A DNA stretch of 64,000 bases from Bacteroidales bacterium (lineage in GTDB: Bacteria > Bacteroidota > Bacteroidia > Bacteroidales > UBA932), in NCBI GenBank assembly GCA_017445755.1, contig JAFSSE010000007.1, forward strand, positions 48,702 through 112,701. Reading direction: 5' to 3'. Position 1 is the stretch's first letter; each line of letters opens with the position of its first letter. Below are positions 46,705-54,841 of the stretch, one piece after another. The notes below the pieces were generated by a model. That model was not told where the DNA came from, did not search any database, and saw nothing but the letters and a program-made list of their open reading frames with translations. A program made the translations under genes and the position numbers.

Positions 46705-48673
46705 CTTTGTCCTGTTCCTCCTGAGTATTGTCCTCTTCTACTGCCACCTCCGCGCCAACTTTCGGACCGAGAATCTTCTCAATGTCCTCGGCGAAGATAA
46801 CTTCCTTCTCGAGAAGCATTGCCCCGATTTCCATGAAGGCATTCTTATGGGCATTGATCAAATCAAGCGTCCTGTCATGGACGGACTTGACGATTCCCTG
46901 AACCTCCTTGTCCATAAGTTCGGCGGTCTTTTCGGAATACGGCTTGGTAAGCTCATATCCGCGGGCCCCGCTCGAATCATAGAAGGAAAGCTGGCCGACC
47001 TTGTCGCTCATGCCATAGTACTGGACCATCGCATAGGCCATTCCTGTCATCCTCTCAAGATCGTTCAGAGCGCCGGTAGAAGGTTCTCCGTTAATGACTT
47101 CTTCGGCCACACGACCTCCTATGAGGGCGCACATCTTGTCAAGCATGCAACTTCTGGAAAGATTCTTCCTCTCTTCCGGAAGATACCAGGTGAGGCCGAG
47201 CGCATTCCCGCGTGGAATAATGCTTACCTTGAAAACCGGATCAGCAAAAGGCAGGAGCCAGCCGACAAGGGCATGACCGGCCTCATGGTAAGCGGTTGTC
47301 CGCTTCTCCGCAGGACTCATGATGGTGGATTCCTTACGCTCCAGTCCGCCGACAATCCGGTCTACCGCTTCGAGGAAATCCTCCTGCATAACCGCAGGAT
47401 GATTCTTTCTTGCGGCAGTCAGGGCCGCCTCATTGCAGACATTGGCGATATCGGCCCCGGAGAATCCCGGAGTATGCTTTGCCATGAACGAAATATCGAA
47501 ATTGCTGGCAAGATGGAGATTCTTGATATGGACCTTGAAAATCTCTTCGCGCTCTTTCAGTTCGGGCAGCTCGACATGAATCTGACGGTCGAAACGACCG
47601 GCCCTCATCAGGGCGCTGTCGAGGATATCCGAGCGGTTCGTAGCGGCAAGGACAATGACACCGGAATTGGTCCCGAAACCATCCATCTCCGTAAGAAGCT
47701 GGTTAAGAGTATTTTCCCTCTCATCATTGGAAGAGAATCCTCCGTTCTTGCTGCGGGCGCGGCCTACAGCGTCAATCTCGTCGATAAAGACGATGCAGGG
47801 GGCTTTTTCCTTCGCCTGGCGGAAGAGGTCCCTCACGCGGCTGGCACCGACGCCGACGAACATCTCGACAAAGTCGGATCCGGAAATTGAGAAGAAGGGC
47901 ACATTCGCCTCTCCTGCAACCGCCTTTGCCAGCAGGGTCTTTCCGGTTCCGGGAGGCCCTACGAGGAGGGCTCCCTTCGGAATCTTGCCGCCAAGGGCCG
48001 TATATTTTGCAGGATTCTTCAGGAAATCAACTATTTCCATGACTTCCTCCTTCGCCCCATAAAGTCCGGCAACGTCCTTGAAGGTAACCTTGACTTCATT
48101 CTTGTCAGCGAGCTTTCCGGTGGATTTCCCGACATTGAAGGGATTGCCCATTCCTCCGGGAGCCCCGCCGCCGCCACCCATGGAGCGGTTCAGTCCGCGG
48201 AACATCCAGACCCACATCAGAATCATCAGAAGGGGCCAAATCAGCCACTCCAGAATGCCGGTCCAGGATTTGTCGTCCTGCTTCATGATTACCTTGAACT
48301 GGTCTCCGGGAGAAAGCTCAGAATTAAGTGCGGCAAACTCGGTTTCTGGATCGAATTTCGTCGAAGTCAGGAAATAAAAGTGGGGAGCTTTCCTTGGCAC
48401 AAGTCCACCCGGGAAATGGTCCGAATACTTCGCAAGACGCTCCGGCCGGACCTTGATTTCTCCACGAAAATCGTTCCTCACAAACGTGAGGGCGTCGATA
48501 TCCCCGCTCCGGGCCATCGACTGGACCTCTGCCCACTCGATTTTCTCCGGCTCTCCCCCACGGTTGGAGAAAAGCATCCAGAGCAGTCCCCCTGCAAGGA
48601 GGATATAGAATACCCATGAAAGATTCACCGTAAAGGAGAATCCCTTTCTTCTATTGTTATTATTGTCAGCCAT
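46697..48673 (-). CDS. ftsH: ATP-dependent zinc metalloprotease FtsH
   Basis: Membrane-anchored AAA+ protease that degrades membrane and regulatory proteins (658 aa). An N-terminal helix (about 15-34), a periplasmic region and a second helix (about 132-150) precede the AAA module with GPPGTGKT (about 236-243) and [10 protein letters not shown]. The SRH region and the zinc site HEAGH (about 461) follow; the C-terminus is acidic with [12 protein letters not shown]. Gene order rsfS-ftsH-cdsA is common in Bacteroidota. It starts directly at the rsfS stop. Confidence 0.96.
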   Translation of the reverse strand: MADNNNNRRKGFSFTVNLSWVFYILLAGGLLWMLFSNRGGEPEKIEWAEVQSMARSGDIDALTFVRNDFRGEIKVRPERLAKYSDHFPGGLVPRKAPHFYFLTSTKFDPETEFAALNSELSPGDQFKVIMKQDDKSWTGILEWLIWPLLMILMWVWMFRGLNRSMGGGGGAPGGMGNPFNVGKSTGKLADKNEVKVTFKDVAGLYGAKEEVMEIVDFLKNPAKYTALGGKIPKGALLVGPPGTGKTLLAKAVAGEANVPFFSISGSDFVEMFVGVGASRVRDLFRQAKEKAPCIVFIDEIDAVGRARSKNGGFSSNDERENTLNQLLTEMDGFGTNSGVIVLAATNRSDILDSALMRAGRFDRQIHVELPELKEREEIFKVHIKNLHLASNFDISFMAKHTPGFSGADIANVCNEAALTAARKNHPAVMQEDFLEAVDRIVGGLERKESTIMSPAEKRTTAYHEAGHALVGWLLPFADPVFKVSIIPRGNALGLTWYLPEERKNLSRSCMLDKMCALIGGRVAEEVINGEPSTGALNDLERMTGMAYAMVQYYGMSDKVGQLSFYDSSGARGYELTKPYSEKTAELMDKEVQGIVKSVHDRTLDLINAHKNAFMEIGAMLLEKEVIFAEDIEKILGPKVGAEVAVEEDNTQEEQDKDE

Positions 48674-49051
48674 TTACTGTTCAGTCTTTTTGGCGGCAGT
48701 CTTACGCCGCTCCTTGTACTCTTTTCTCGGAACATCCGACCACAGGTCTTCCAGGCGGTAGAAATCGCGATACTCCTTCAGGAAAATATGGACCATTATA
48801 TTTCCATAGTCCTGGATAATCCAGAAGCAGTTCTCTTCACCCTGGGAGCGGTAAAGCCGGTGGCCCTCCTCCTTCATCTTCTCAGCTATATTTTCGGCGA
48901 TGGCGCCAACCTGGGTGGTGTTTGAACCGTCGCAGAGAACGAAGTAATCGGCAATTGCGCCGTCTATTCCCCTGAGGTCCAGGGAAACCACGCGCTCGCC
49001 CTTCTTGTCAATGGCGGCGTCAGCGATAACCCGGAGGTCATGTGTAATCAT
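48674..49051 (-). CDS. rsfS: ribosomal silencing factor RsfS
   Basis: Binds ribosomal protein L14 and blocks subunit joining in nutrient limitation. The ATG at 49051 (MITHDLRV) is chosen; an upstream ATG at 49093 falls inside the promoter and is not expected to be transcribed. The DUF143 core reads DLRGIDGAIADYFVLCDGSN, then EGHRLYRSQGEENCFWIIQDYGNIMVHIF, as in the family. Length 125 aa is typical. ftsH follows immediately. Confidence 0.93.
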   Translation of the reverse strand: MITHDLRVIADAAIDKKGERVVSLDLRGIDGAIADYFVLCDGSNTTQVGAIAENIAEKMKEEGHRLYRSQGEENCFWIIQDYGNIMVHIFLKEYRDFYRLEDLWSDVPRKEYKERRKTAAKKTEQ

Positions 49052-49054
49052 ATT

Positions 49055-49085
49055 TTTCGACTTAGATAAAATTGACGTATCTTTG
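49055..49085 (+). promoter_or_regulatory. birA promoter
   Basis: TTTC (49055-49058) and TATCTTTG (49078-49085) are 19 bases apart. Predicted start is near 49092. Its -7 box is a perfect inverted copy of the rsfS -7 box five bases further on. Confidence 0.55.
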
Positions 49086-49090
49086 TGGGA

Positions 49091-49098
49091 CAAAGATA
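49091..49098 (-). promoter_or_regulatory. -7 box of the rsfS-ftsH-cdsA operon
   Basis: Reads TATCTTTG on the minus strand, 39 bases upstream of the rsfS ATG. With the birA box at 49078-49085 it forms an 8-bp perfect inverted repeat separated by TGGGA. The -33 part is not clear. Confidence 0.5.
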
Positions 49099-49114
49099 AA
49101 CAAAATTAAGGCCA

Positions 49115-49858
49115 ATGAAAAAAAAGATCGGTATTATATGGTATGGAGAGCTGGATTCGACAAACAGCGAGCTCCAAAGGCATATTACCGACTTTGACAA
49201 TTTGTCAGTAGTTGCCGCCGAATCCCAGACAATGGGCCGTGGACAAAGGGGGAACCGCTGGTTCTCCGCCCCGGGAGAAAACCTTACCTTCTCCATCCTG
49301 GTGCGCTTCGGGGAAGACGGGATAGCTGAGCTGCCGATAAAAAAGCAGCATGTCCTTAACCTCCTAGTCCCCCTTTCGGTCGCCTCCTTCCTCCGAAAGC
49401 ACGGAATCTCCTCCTCCGTTAAATGGCCCAACGACATCTATGTCCGGAACAGGAAAATCTGCGGCATCCTGATTGAGAATTCAGAGCGGAATTCCCTTGT
49501 TCATACTTCGATTATCGGGATAGGTCTTAATGTGAACCAGACGCTCTTTCCCGAGACGGCAAATGCCGTCTCAATGAAGCAGATTACAGGAGAGGACCTT
49601 GACCTTAAAACAGCCCTGGAGGAATTCACGGCCATATTTTCTGCTTACCTTGAAAAGCTTGGAACCCAAAGCTTCAAAGAGGAATACGACTCTCTTCTTT
49701 TCAGGAAGGACCGCCGTTTCCCCTATGAAGACTATATCCGGAACGTCCGCTTCGAAGGTACAATAAAAGGCGTCGCCGAAGACGGACGCCTTAAGGTTGA
49801 AGACGGGAATGGAGAGATTCGCCTTTATGGATTCAAGGAAATCGGTCATATCCTCTGA
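49115..49858 (+). CDS. birA: biotin-[acetyl-CoA-carboxylase] ligase (no DNA-binding domain)
   Basis: Attaches biotin to the carrier protein of biotin-dependent carboxylases. The 247-aa protein has the biotinyl-AMP loop GRGQRGNRW (41-49), KWPNDIYV (about 108) and the GIGLNVN segment (about 136). It begins at the catalytic domain with no N-terminal helix-turn-helix, so it is the mono-functional type. The C-terminal domain is short. It overlaps rpe by 13 bases convergently and has its own promoter facing that of rsfS. Confidence 0.93.
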   Translation: MKKKIGIIWYGELDSTNSELQRHITDFDNLSVVAAESQTMGRGQRGNRWFSAPGENLTFSILVRFGEDGIAELPIKKQHVLNLLVPLSVASFLRKHGISSSVKWPNDIYVRNRKICGILIENSERNSLVHTSIIGIGLNVNQTLFPETANAVSMKQITGEDLDLKTALEEFTAIFSAYLEKLGTQSFKEEYDSLLFRKDRRFPYEDYIRNVRFEGTIKGVAEDGRLKVEDGNGEIRLYGFKEIGHIL

Positions 49859-50496
49859 CGCATCGAGGCGATTGTCGCGGCAGGGTCCTCGGAATTGAAG
49901 ACGGCACTGCCTGCAACAAGCATCGTCGCACCCGCCTCAATCAGGGCAGGTGCATTTGAAGGGGAAACGCCTCCGTCCACCTCGATATCACGCCTGAGTC
50001 CCCTCCGGTCCAGCTCTTTTTTCAGAGTCCGGATACGGTCATACGTCGTATCCATGAACTTCTGGCCGCCAAATCCGGCGAAAACACTCATTATGAGCAC
50101 ATAATCCACGTCTTCGAGGTACGGAAAAATCTTTTCGACGGGGCAATCCGGGTTGATGACAATCCCCGGAGACATCCCGAAGGAACGGATAAGACGAATA
50201 ACTTCGCCCGACTGCTCCCCTGCCGCCTCGTAATGGAAACTCAGCATGGAAGTCCCGACGCGGGCGAAACGCTCGACGTATTTTTCCGGATGGACTATCA
50301 TAAGATGCACATCCATGGGCTTTTCCGCAACGCTGGCGATTGCTTCGACAACCGGAAAACCAAATGAGATGTTAGGGACGAAGGTCCCGTCCATAATATC
50401 GAGATGGAAAAGATCGGCATACCTGTTAACAATAACCGCAGACTCCCCCAGATGGAGGAAATCGGCGGCCAGCATAGATGGAGCAATCCTTACCAT
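49846..50496 (-). CDS. rpe: ribulose-phosphate 3-epimerase
   Basis: Interconverts ribulose 5-phosphate and xylulose 5-phosphate in the pentose phosphate pathway. The 216-aa barrel has the metal/catalytic motifs HLDIMDG (His31, Asp33, Asp36), the His in FHYEA and VDGGVSPSNA (about 172-181). Length is typical. It lies 8 bases downstream of pepD and converges on birA with a 13-base overlap. Confidence 0.95.
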   Translation of the reverse strand: MVRIAPSMLAADFLHLGESAVIVNRYADLFHLDIMDGTFVPNISFGFPVVEAIASVAEKPMDVHLMIVHPEKYVERFARVGTSMLSFHYEAAGEQSGEVIRLIRSFGMSPGIVINPDCPVEKIFPYLEDVDYVLIMSVFAGFGGQKFMDTTYDRIRTLKKELDRRGLRRDIEVDGGVSPSNAPALIEAGATMLVAGSAVFNSEDPAATIASMRQRI

Positions 50497-50504
50497 GGGC
50501 GGAA

Positions 50505-51932
50505 TTATTTGAAATTCACAACGATATCCTCGAGAAGGGCGACGAACTTGTCAAGGGATGCAAGCTCGAGCTTTTCTCCGGGTGCATGGACCCCGCGGAG
50601 AGTCGGCCCGAAGGAGATCATGTCCAGGTCGGGGAACTTTTCAAGGAAAAGACCGCACTCAAGACCGGCATGGATTGCCTTCACCTCAGGATCCGTACCG
50701 AAGAGCCGGCGGTATGAAGCGACGCTTTCCTTTAGGATTGAGGAGTCCATGTTCGGCTTCCAGCCGGGATATTCCGAGACATGCTCGACGTCGGCGCCGC
50801 CAAGGATGAGGGTCGCCTCCACCTTCTCCGCCGCTGCATGGAGTTCGGTCGTAACTGAGCTGCGCTGGCTGGTAATGACCTTGAATGAGTCATTTTCCAT
50901 TTTTACGGCAGCGAGGTTCGAGGAAGTCTCAACGAGCCCGGGAATATCGGTACTCATCGCAAAAACTCCGTGCGGGCAGGCCACCAGGGCAGAAATGATC
51001 CGGACAGTATCCTCTTCTGCAATCGGTTCCGCCGTAGTACGGAAGGACCTGGCTTCGAAATTCAGGTCGGGTTCGGTATTATGGAACTCCGAGGAAAGAA
51101 TCTTTCCGAAGGCCTGGAAATCCGCAACCATATCCTGGAACTCATCGTCCGGGACGGCGATGACGGCCTCCGCCTCACGGCAGATGGCATTGGGCTTGTT
51201 CCCTCCGGAGAGGGACAGAAGCTGCCAGTCGTACTGGAACTGGGTGAAAAGGAAGCGGCAGAGCTGCTGGAGCACGTTTGCCCGCTCCTTGTTGATATCG
51301 TCTCCGCTATGTCCTCCGACACCGCCTGAAATCCGGAGCTTCATCGTCTTGTACCCGCTTGCAAGGGGCTCGTGGGAGAACTCGAAGGTAGCAATCGTAT
51401 CCACACCGCCTGCGCAGCCGACAAAAAGCTGGCCCTCATCCTCGGAATCGAGATTTATGAGCGTCTTTCCGTCAAAGAACCCCTTTTCAAGGGCAAAGGC
51501 GCCGTCCATACCGGTCTCCTCGGAAATTGTGAAGAGGCATTCCAGCTTACCCATCGGCAGATCGCTGTCGAGAAGAGCAAGGCAGGCGGCTATTCCAATG
51601 CCGTCGTCGGCACCGAGGGTCGTGTTCTTCGCAACCATCCAGCCGTCTTCAATCTCATAGGGAATGGGCTGGGTCTTGAAATCGAAATCGAAGCCACCTA
51701 CTTTTTCGCAGACCATGTCCTGATGGGCCTGGAGGACGAGGGGCGGAACATTCTCTTTTCCCTTTGATGCATCCTTGACAATCAAGACATTACCGGTCTT
51801 GTCCGTCTTGGACAGGAGACCGCGGTCCGCAGCAAATTTCTCAAGAAAACGGGTCATCGGCTCTTCATGGCCGGACTCACGCGGAATAAGGGTGATTTCC
51901 CGGAAGAAATCAAGTACTTTCTTGGAATCCAT
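50505..51932 (-). CDS. pepD: aminoacyl-histidine dipeptidase (M20 family PepD)
   Basis: Zinc dipeptidase of the M20C group (475 aa) that splits Xaa-His dipeptides such as carnosine-like substrates. Metal and catalytic motifs are LQAHQDMVCE (about 81) and LGADDGIGIA (about 118), with ISEETGMDGAF (about 147) as the general base Glu region; a dimerisation lid domain and a His near the C-terminus follow. Cytoplasmic, no signal peptide. It sits between dnaA and rpe with 15- and 8-base gaps. Confidence 0.93.
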   Translation of the reverse strand: MDSKKVLDFFREITLIPRESGHEEPMTRFLEKFAADRGLLSKTDKTGNVLIVKDASKGKENVPPLVLQAHQDMVCEKVGGFDFDFKTQPIPYEIEDGWMVAKNTTLGADDGIGIAACLALLDSDLPMGKLECLFTISEETGMDGAFALEKGFFDGKTLINLDSEDEGQLFVGCAGGVDTIATFEFSHEPLASGYKTMKLRISGGVGGHSGDDINKERANVLQQLCRFLFTQFQYDWQLLSLSGGNKPNAICREAEAVIAVPDDEFQDMVADFQAFGKILSSEFHNTEPDLNFEARSFRTTAEPIAEEDTVRIISALVACPHGVFAMSTDIPGLVETSSNLAAVKMENDSFKVITSQRSSVTTELHAAAEKVEATLILGGADVEHVSEYPGWKPNMDSSILKESVASYRRLFGTDPEVKAIHAGLECGLFLEKFPDLDMISFGPTLRGVHAPGEKLELASLDKFVALLEDIVVNFK

Positions 51933-51947
51933 ATTTTACAGGTATTT

Positions 51948-53372
51948 TTACCGCTCAACGGCAACAGTCAGCATCTCCTCAATATCGGAAACATACTGGC
52001 GGATCGAGCGGTCTATGCCCATAAGGTCCTGGACGGTCGTGCAGGCATGGAGAACCGTGGCATGGTCCTTTCCTCCAAGCTCGGCACCGATTGTCGACAG
52101 CGAGCAGTTGGAAATAAGGTTACGGCACTCGTACATCGCAATTTGGCGGGCCTGGACAATAGGGCGCTTACGGCTCTTGGAAAGGATATCCTCCCTGGTG
52201 ATATTGAAGTAGTCGCAGACTGTGTCGATGATCTTTTCTATTGAGATTGAGCTCTCCTCTTCCCCTACGATATTCCCTATTATGCTTTCAGCAAGGGAAA
52301 CCGTTATGTCCTGATGGGCCAGGGTTGCATGGGCGATCAGGGAAATCAGCGCACCCTCAAGTTCGCGGAAGTTCGACTTGATCCGGGTGGCGAGGAAGGT
52401 GAGGATGTCGTCCTTGACGTTCACGCCTTCACGGAAAGCCCGGGCGCGGAGCATATCGAGGCGGGTTTTGAACTCCGGACGGGAGAGCTCGACAGAAAGT
52501 CCCCATTTGAAACGGGAAAGGAGGCGCTCCTCGAAATTCTGGAGGTCCACAGGAGCACGGTCAGAGGTGAAAATCAACTGTTTCCCGGACTGGTGGAGAT
52601 GGTTGAATACGTTGAAGAACGCATTCTGGGAGGCCTGGCCAAGAAGTCCCTGGATATCATCCACGATAAGGACATCAATCCTCATGTAGAAGGCCATGAA
52701 ATCCGTAAGCTTATTTCCCCGGACAGCATCCATGTACTGGGTCTTGAACTCGTTCCCGGTAACATAGAGAACAACCAGGTCGGGATACTTGTCCTTTACG
52801 GCAATACCTATCGCCTGGGCGATGTGGGTCTTTCCGAGTCCCGGACCTCCAAAAAGGAAGAGAGGATTGAAAGGAGTCTTACCGGGAGCGAGGGATATGT
52901 TCTCCCCTGCGGTAATACCCATTTTGTTGCACTCCCCTTCCACTAGGTTCGCAAAGCAGTATTCCGGCTTCAGATTCGGATTGATCCTGACGCGCTGAAC
53001 GCCGGGAATCGCAAATACGCCTGCACTGCCCGGTTTCGGAGCATTGATGGAAACCGTAGGATTCTCCGGAGTAGTAGTCGCGGCGGCAGGATAGGACATC
53101 GGCTGCTGGTTACGGACCGGCCGGACCATATAGACGAGCTTGGCGTCAGTCCCGATTGCACGCTTCAGGGTACTCTTCAGAAGATGAAGATATGCACCCT
53201 CGAGATACTCCCGGAAGAAATCGGAGGGTACCTCCACAGTCAGCGTCGACTCTTCAAGGGAGACAGGGCGGATCGGCTTGAACCACGTATCAAATTTCTG
53301 CTGATCAATGTTGTTGGCAATGATCTGCAGACAATTATTCCACACACGGATATGTCTATCCTGCTCCTGCAT
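51948..53372 (-). CDS. dnaA: chromosomal replication initiator DnaA
   Basis: AAA+ initiator that unwinds the origin (474 aa). Domain I is at the N-terminus (VWNNCLQIIANNIDQQKFDTW, shortened here to its ends). The linker of about 85-135 is Pro/Thr/Ala rich. Domain III has GGPGLGKTH (about 173), VLIVDDIQGL and the box VII region. Domain IV carries the DNA-binding signature with QIAMYECRNL and GGKDHATV (about 447). Upstream lies an AT-rich region with two inverted repeats; pepD follows on the same strand. Confidence 0.96.
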   Translation of the reverse strand: MQEQDRHIRVWNNCLQIIANNIDQQKFDTWFKPIRPVSLEESTLTVEVPSDFFREYLEGAYLHLLKSTLKRAIGTDAKLVYMVRPVRNQQPMSYPAAATTTPENPTVSINAPKPGSAGVFAIPGVQRVRINPNLKPEYCFANLVEGECNKMGITAGENISLAPGKTPFNPLFLFGGPGLGKTHIAQAIGIAVKDKYPDLVVLYVTGNEFKTQYMDAVRGNKLTDFMAFYMRIDVLIVDDIQGLLGQASQNAFFNVFNHLHQSGKQLIFTSDRAPVDLQNFEERLLSRFKWGLSVELSRPEFKTRLDMLRARAFREGVNVKDDILTFLATRIKSNFRELEGALISLIAHATLAHQDITVSLAESIIGNIVGEEESSISIEKIIDTVCDYFNITREDILSKSRKRPIVQARQIAMYECRNLISNCSLSTIGAELGGKDHATVLHACTTVQDLMGIDRSIRQYVSDIEEMLTVAVER

Positions 53373-53517
53373 CTTTATTATTGTAGAAAAGTGGTTAAGC
53401 CGGTTGGCCGGTTTAGCAGATACAAAGATGGAGGAAAAAAAGATTATAAAAAATTTTATTCGCTATTGCTTTTTTATTTTTTTTTACTTCAATAACGTTA
53501 AAATCCGCCCAAACGTT

Positions 53518-53585
53518 TAAGTTTATAATTAGCTGAATATCAGGATATAAAATCCAAATAATTACAAATTATTCAGCTAAACTTA
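53518..53585. repeat. imperfect inverted repeat upstream of dnaA
   Basis: The left arm (53518-53539, TAAGTTTA and GCTGAATA with a short insertion) is matched by the inverse right arm (53568-53585, TATTCAGC and TAAACTTA), with 28 bases between. It may form a cruciform or RNA hairpin. Confidence 0.5.
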
Positions 53586-53595
53586 TCTTTCCTAT

Positions 53596-53610
53596 TTAGA
53601 AAAGTTCTAA
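53596..53610. repeat. short perfect dyad upstream of dnaA
   Basis: TTAGAA and TTCTAA arms flank AAG. It resembles a small operator or a protein site next to the inverted repeat; no regulator is assigned. Confidence 0.35.
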
Positions 53611-53659
53611 TTTAAATAATACCGTTATTTATCCGTTGCATATTGCTCTGCTCGCGTTT

Positions 53660-54775
53660 TTAACGGATACGATAACTCTTCCCGTCTTTAATCTCGGCAA
53701 AAAAACAATCGGGGAATATTTTTTTAATCTCCCGGAAATTCTTCTCCGCTTCTTCACGATTATCCGATACACCGAGGAAGTATCGGTTCAGTTTCGCCCC
53801 CTTTAAAAGATATGGGGCGTAACCGGAAAAATAAGGGTCATCTTCAGCCATCGTCCTCCCGGTAGCCAGGACCTGGGTTCCATACATTATCCCGGACTTG
53901 ACTTCAGCTTGACTTTCTTTCCCCTCAATCTCCTCCTTTACACTCTCCTCCTGTACGCCCATGTCATACCTGGTCTTATAGGCGATAAAGGCCTTGAGGA
54001 TATTTCCTGCGATGTTTCCAATCCCTTTTTCGGAGCGGAGGGCATCGAGGTCAGTGGGGTTCGAAATAAAGCCGCACTCTATCAGGACAGCCGGCATGGT
54101 TGTCCGCCATAGGACCCAGAAAGGATCCTGGGAGACCCCCCGGGAATGCTTGATGGCACCACCCTTCATGGCTGAATTCACATCTTCGGCAAACTGCAGA
54201 CTGCGCTCCAGGTTGGAGTTCTGAATCAGCGAAAAGAAAATGTACGATTCGTCGTCCGTAGGATCAAAGCCCTCGTACTGGGTTGTATAATCCTTCTCGA
54301 GACGGATAACCGAGTTCTCCCTTTTACAAAGGTCGAAGTTCTTGGAAAACAGGTCATTACCCTTTCTGGAGGACTGCCCGAGACAATGGATGGAATAACC
54401 GTTTGCATTAGTACCGCCGTCCTGGGCGTTGATATGAACCGAGATAAAAAGGTCCGCCTTCGCGTTGTTTGCGATCTTCGCCCTCCCCTCCAGTTCGACG
54501 AAGGTATCATCGGAGCGGGTAAGTATCACCTGGACATCGGGATACTTCTCCCTGATGCCCTCGGCCAGCTTCTTAGAAATTGCAAGGGTGAGATTCTTCT
54601 CATACGTCTTTCGGTCCCTGCTGACGCAGCCGGCGTCACGTCCCCCATGTCCGGGATCGATGACGACTGTTTTCAGCCGCAAATCAACGTCCTTTCCGGC
54701 ACGGGCAGGCATGGGAATTGCCAGTAGTAAAAAGCCGAGCAAAAAGGACGGCAGGAAGCGCAGAAGGCGATTCAT
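53660..54775 (-). CDS. N-acetylmuramoyl-L-alanine amidase (AmiC-like, SPOR-like tail)
   Basis: Peptidoglycan amidase of the Amidase_3 family (371 aa) that cuts the bond between N-acetylmuramic acid and L-Ala. ATG 54775 is used; a TTG two codons upstream is less likely. A signal peptide (MNRLLRFLPSFLLGF, about 1-25) directs export. Catalytic zinc segments are VVIDPGHGG (about 33), the Glu of KTYEKN, VHINA (about 121) and LIECGF (about 233). The C-terminal 70 residues (ATGRTMAEDDPYFSG and GVSDNREEAEKNF) look like a SPOR domain for septal peptidoglycan. Divergent from lptD. Confidence 0.9.
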   Translation of the reverse strand: MNRLLRFLPSFLLGFLLLAIPMPARAGKDVDLRLKTVVIDPGHGGRDAGCVSRDRKTYEKNLTLAISKKLAEGIREKYPDVQVILTRSDDTFVELEGRAKIANNAKADLFISVHINAQDGGTNANGYSIHCLGQSSRKGNDLFSKNFDLCKRENSVIRLEKDYTTQYEGFDPTDDESYIFFSLIQNSNLERSLQFAEDVNSAMKGGAIKHSRGVSQDPFWVLWRTTMPAVLIECGFISNPTDLDALRSEKGIGNIAGNILKAFIAYKTRYDMGVQEESVKEEIEGKESQAEVKSGIMYGTQVLATGRTMAEDDPYFSGYAPYLLKGAKLNRYFLGVSDNREEAEKNFREIKKIFPDCFFAEIKDGKSYRIR

Positions 54776-54786
54776 GGACAAGACTT

Positions 54787-54817
54787 TTTGAATATTTTGA
54801 AATTAGTCTTAATTTTG
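54787..54817 (+). promoter_or_regulatory. promoter of the LptD-like gene
   Basis: TTTG (54787-54790) and TAATTTTG (54810-54817) are 19 bases apart. Start of transcription is predicted near 54824, which rules out the TTG at 54788 as translation start. Confidence 0.6.
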
Positions 54818-54824
54818 TACTTTG

Positions 54825-54832
54825 CAAATTTA
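54825..54832 (-). promoter_or_regulatory. -7 box of the amidase gene
   Basis: Reads TAAATTTG on the minus strand, 49 bases upstream of the amidase ATG. It lies just beyond the plus-strand -7 box of the LptD-like gene, so the two promoters face each other and overlap. The -33 part is unclear. Confidence 0.4.
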
Positions 54833-54841
54833 GCAAATATT

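Larger units (their letters stand above)
53373..53659. other. AT-rich intergenic region upstream of dnaA
   Basis: About 287 bases without a protein gene between dnaA and the amidase. It contains a near-consensus minus-strand -7 box for dnaA (CATCTTTG, 53423-53430), T-rich tracts at 53470-53486, and the two inverted repeats listed separately. Clear DnaA boxes of the TTATCCACA type are not seen, so an origin is not claimed. Confidence 0.55.

Noticed and set aside
46628-47890. 420-codon plus-strand frame opposite ftsH
   Set aside because: FtsH is unmistakable on the minus strand; the opposite frame arises from its codon bias.
50404-51660. 418-codon plus-strand frame opposite rpe and pepD
   Set aside because: It is low-complexity and Ser/Arg rich, and both minus-strand genes have clear catalytic motifs.
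53373-53659. Possible chromosomal origin next to dnaA
   Set aside because: No set of DnaA boxes is visible, and the origin is often not adjacent to dnaA in Bacteroidota; genome-wide skew would be needed.
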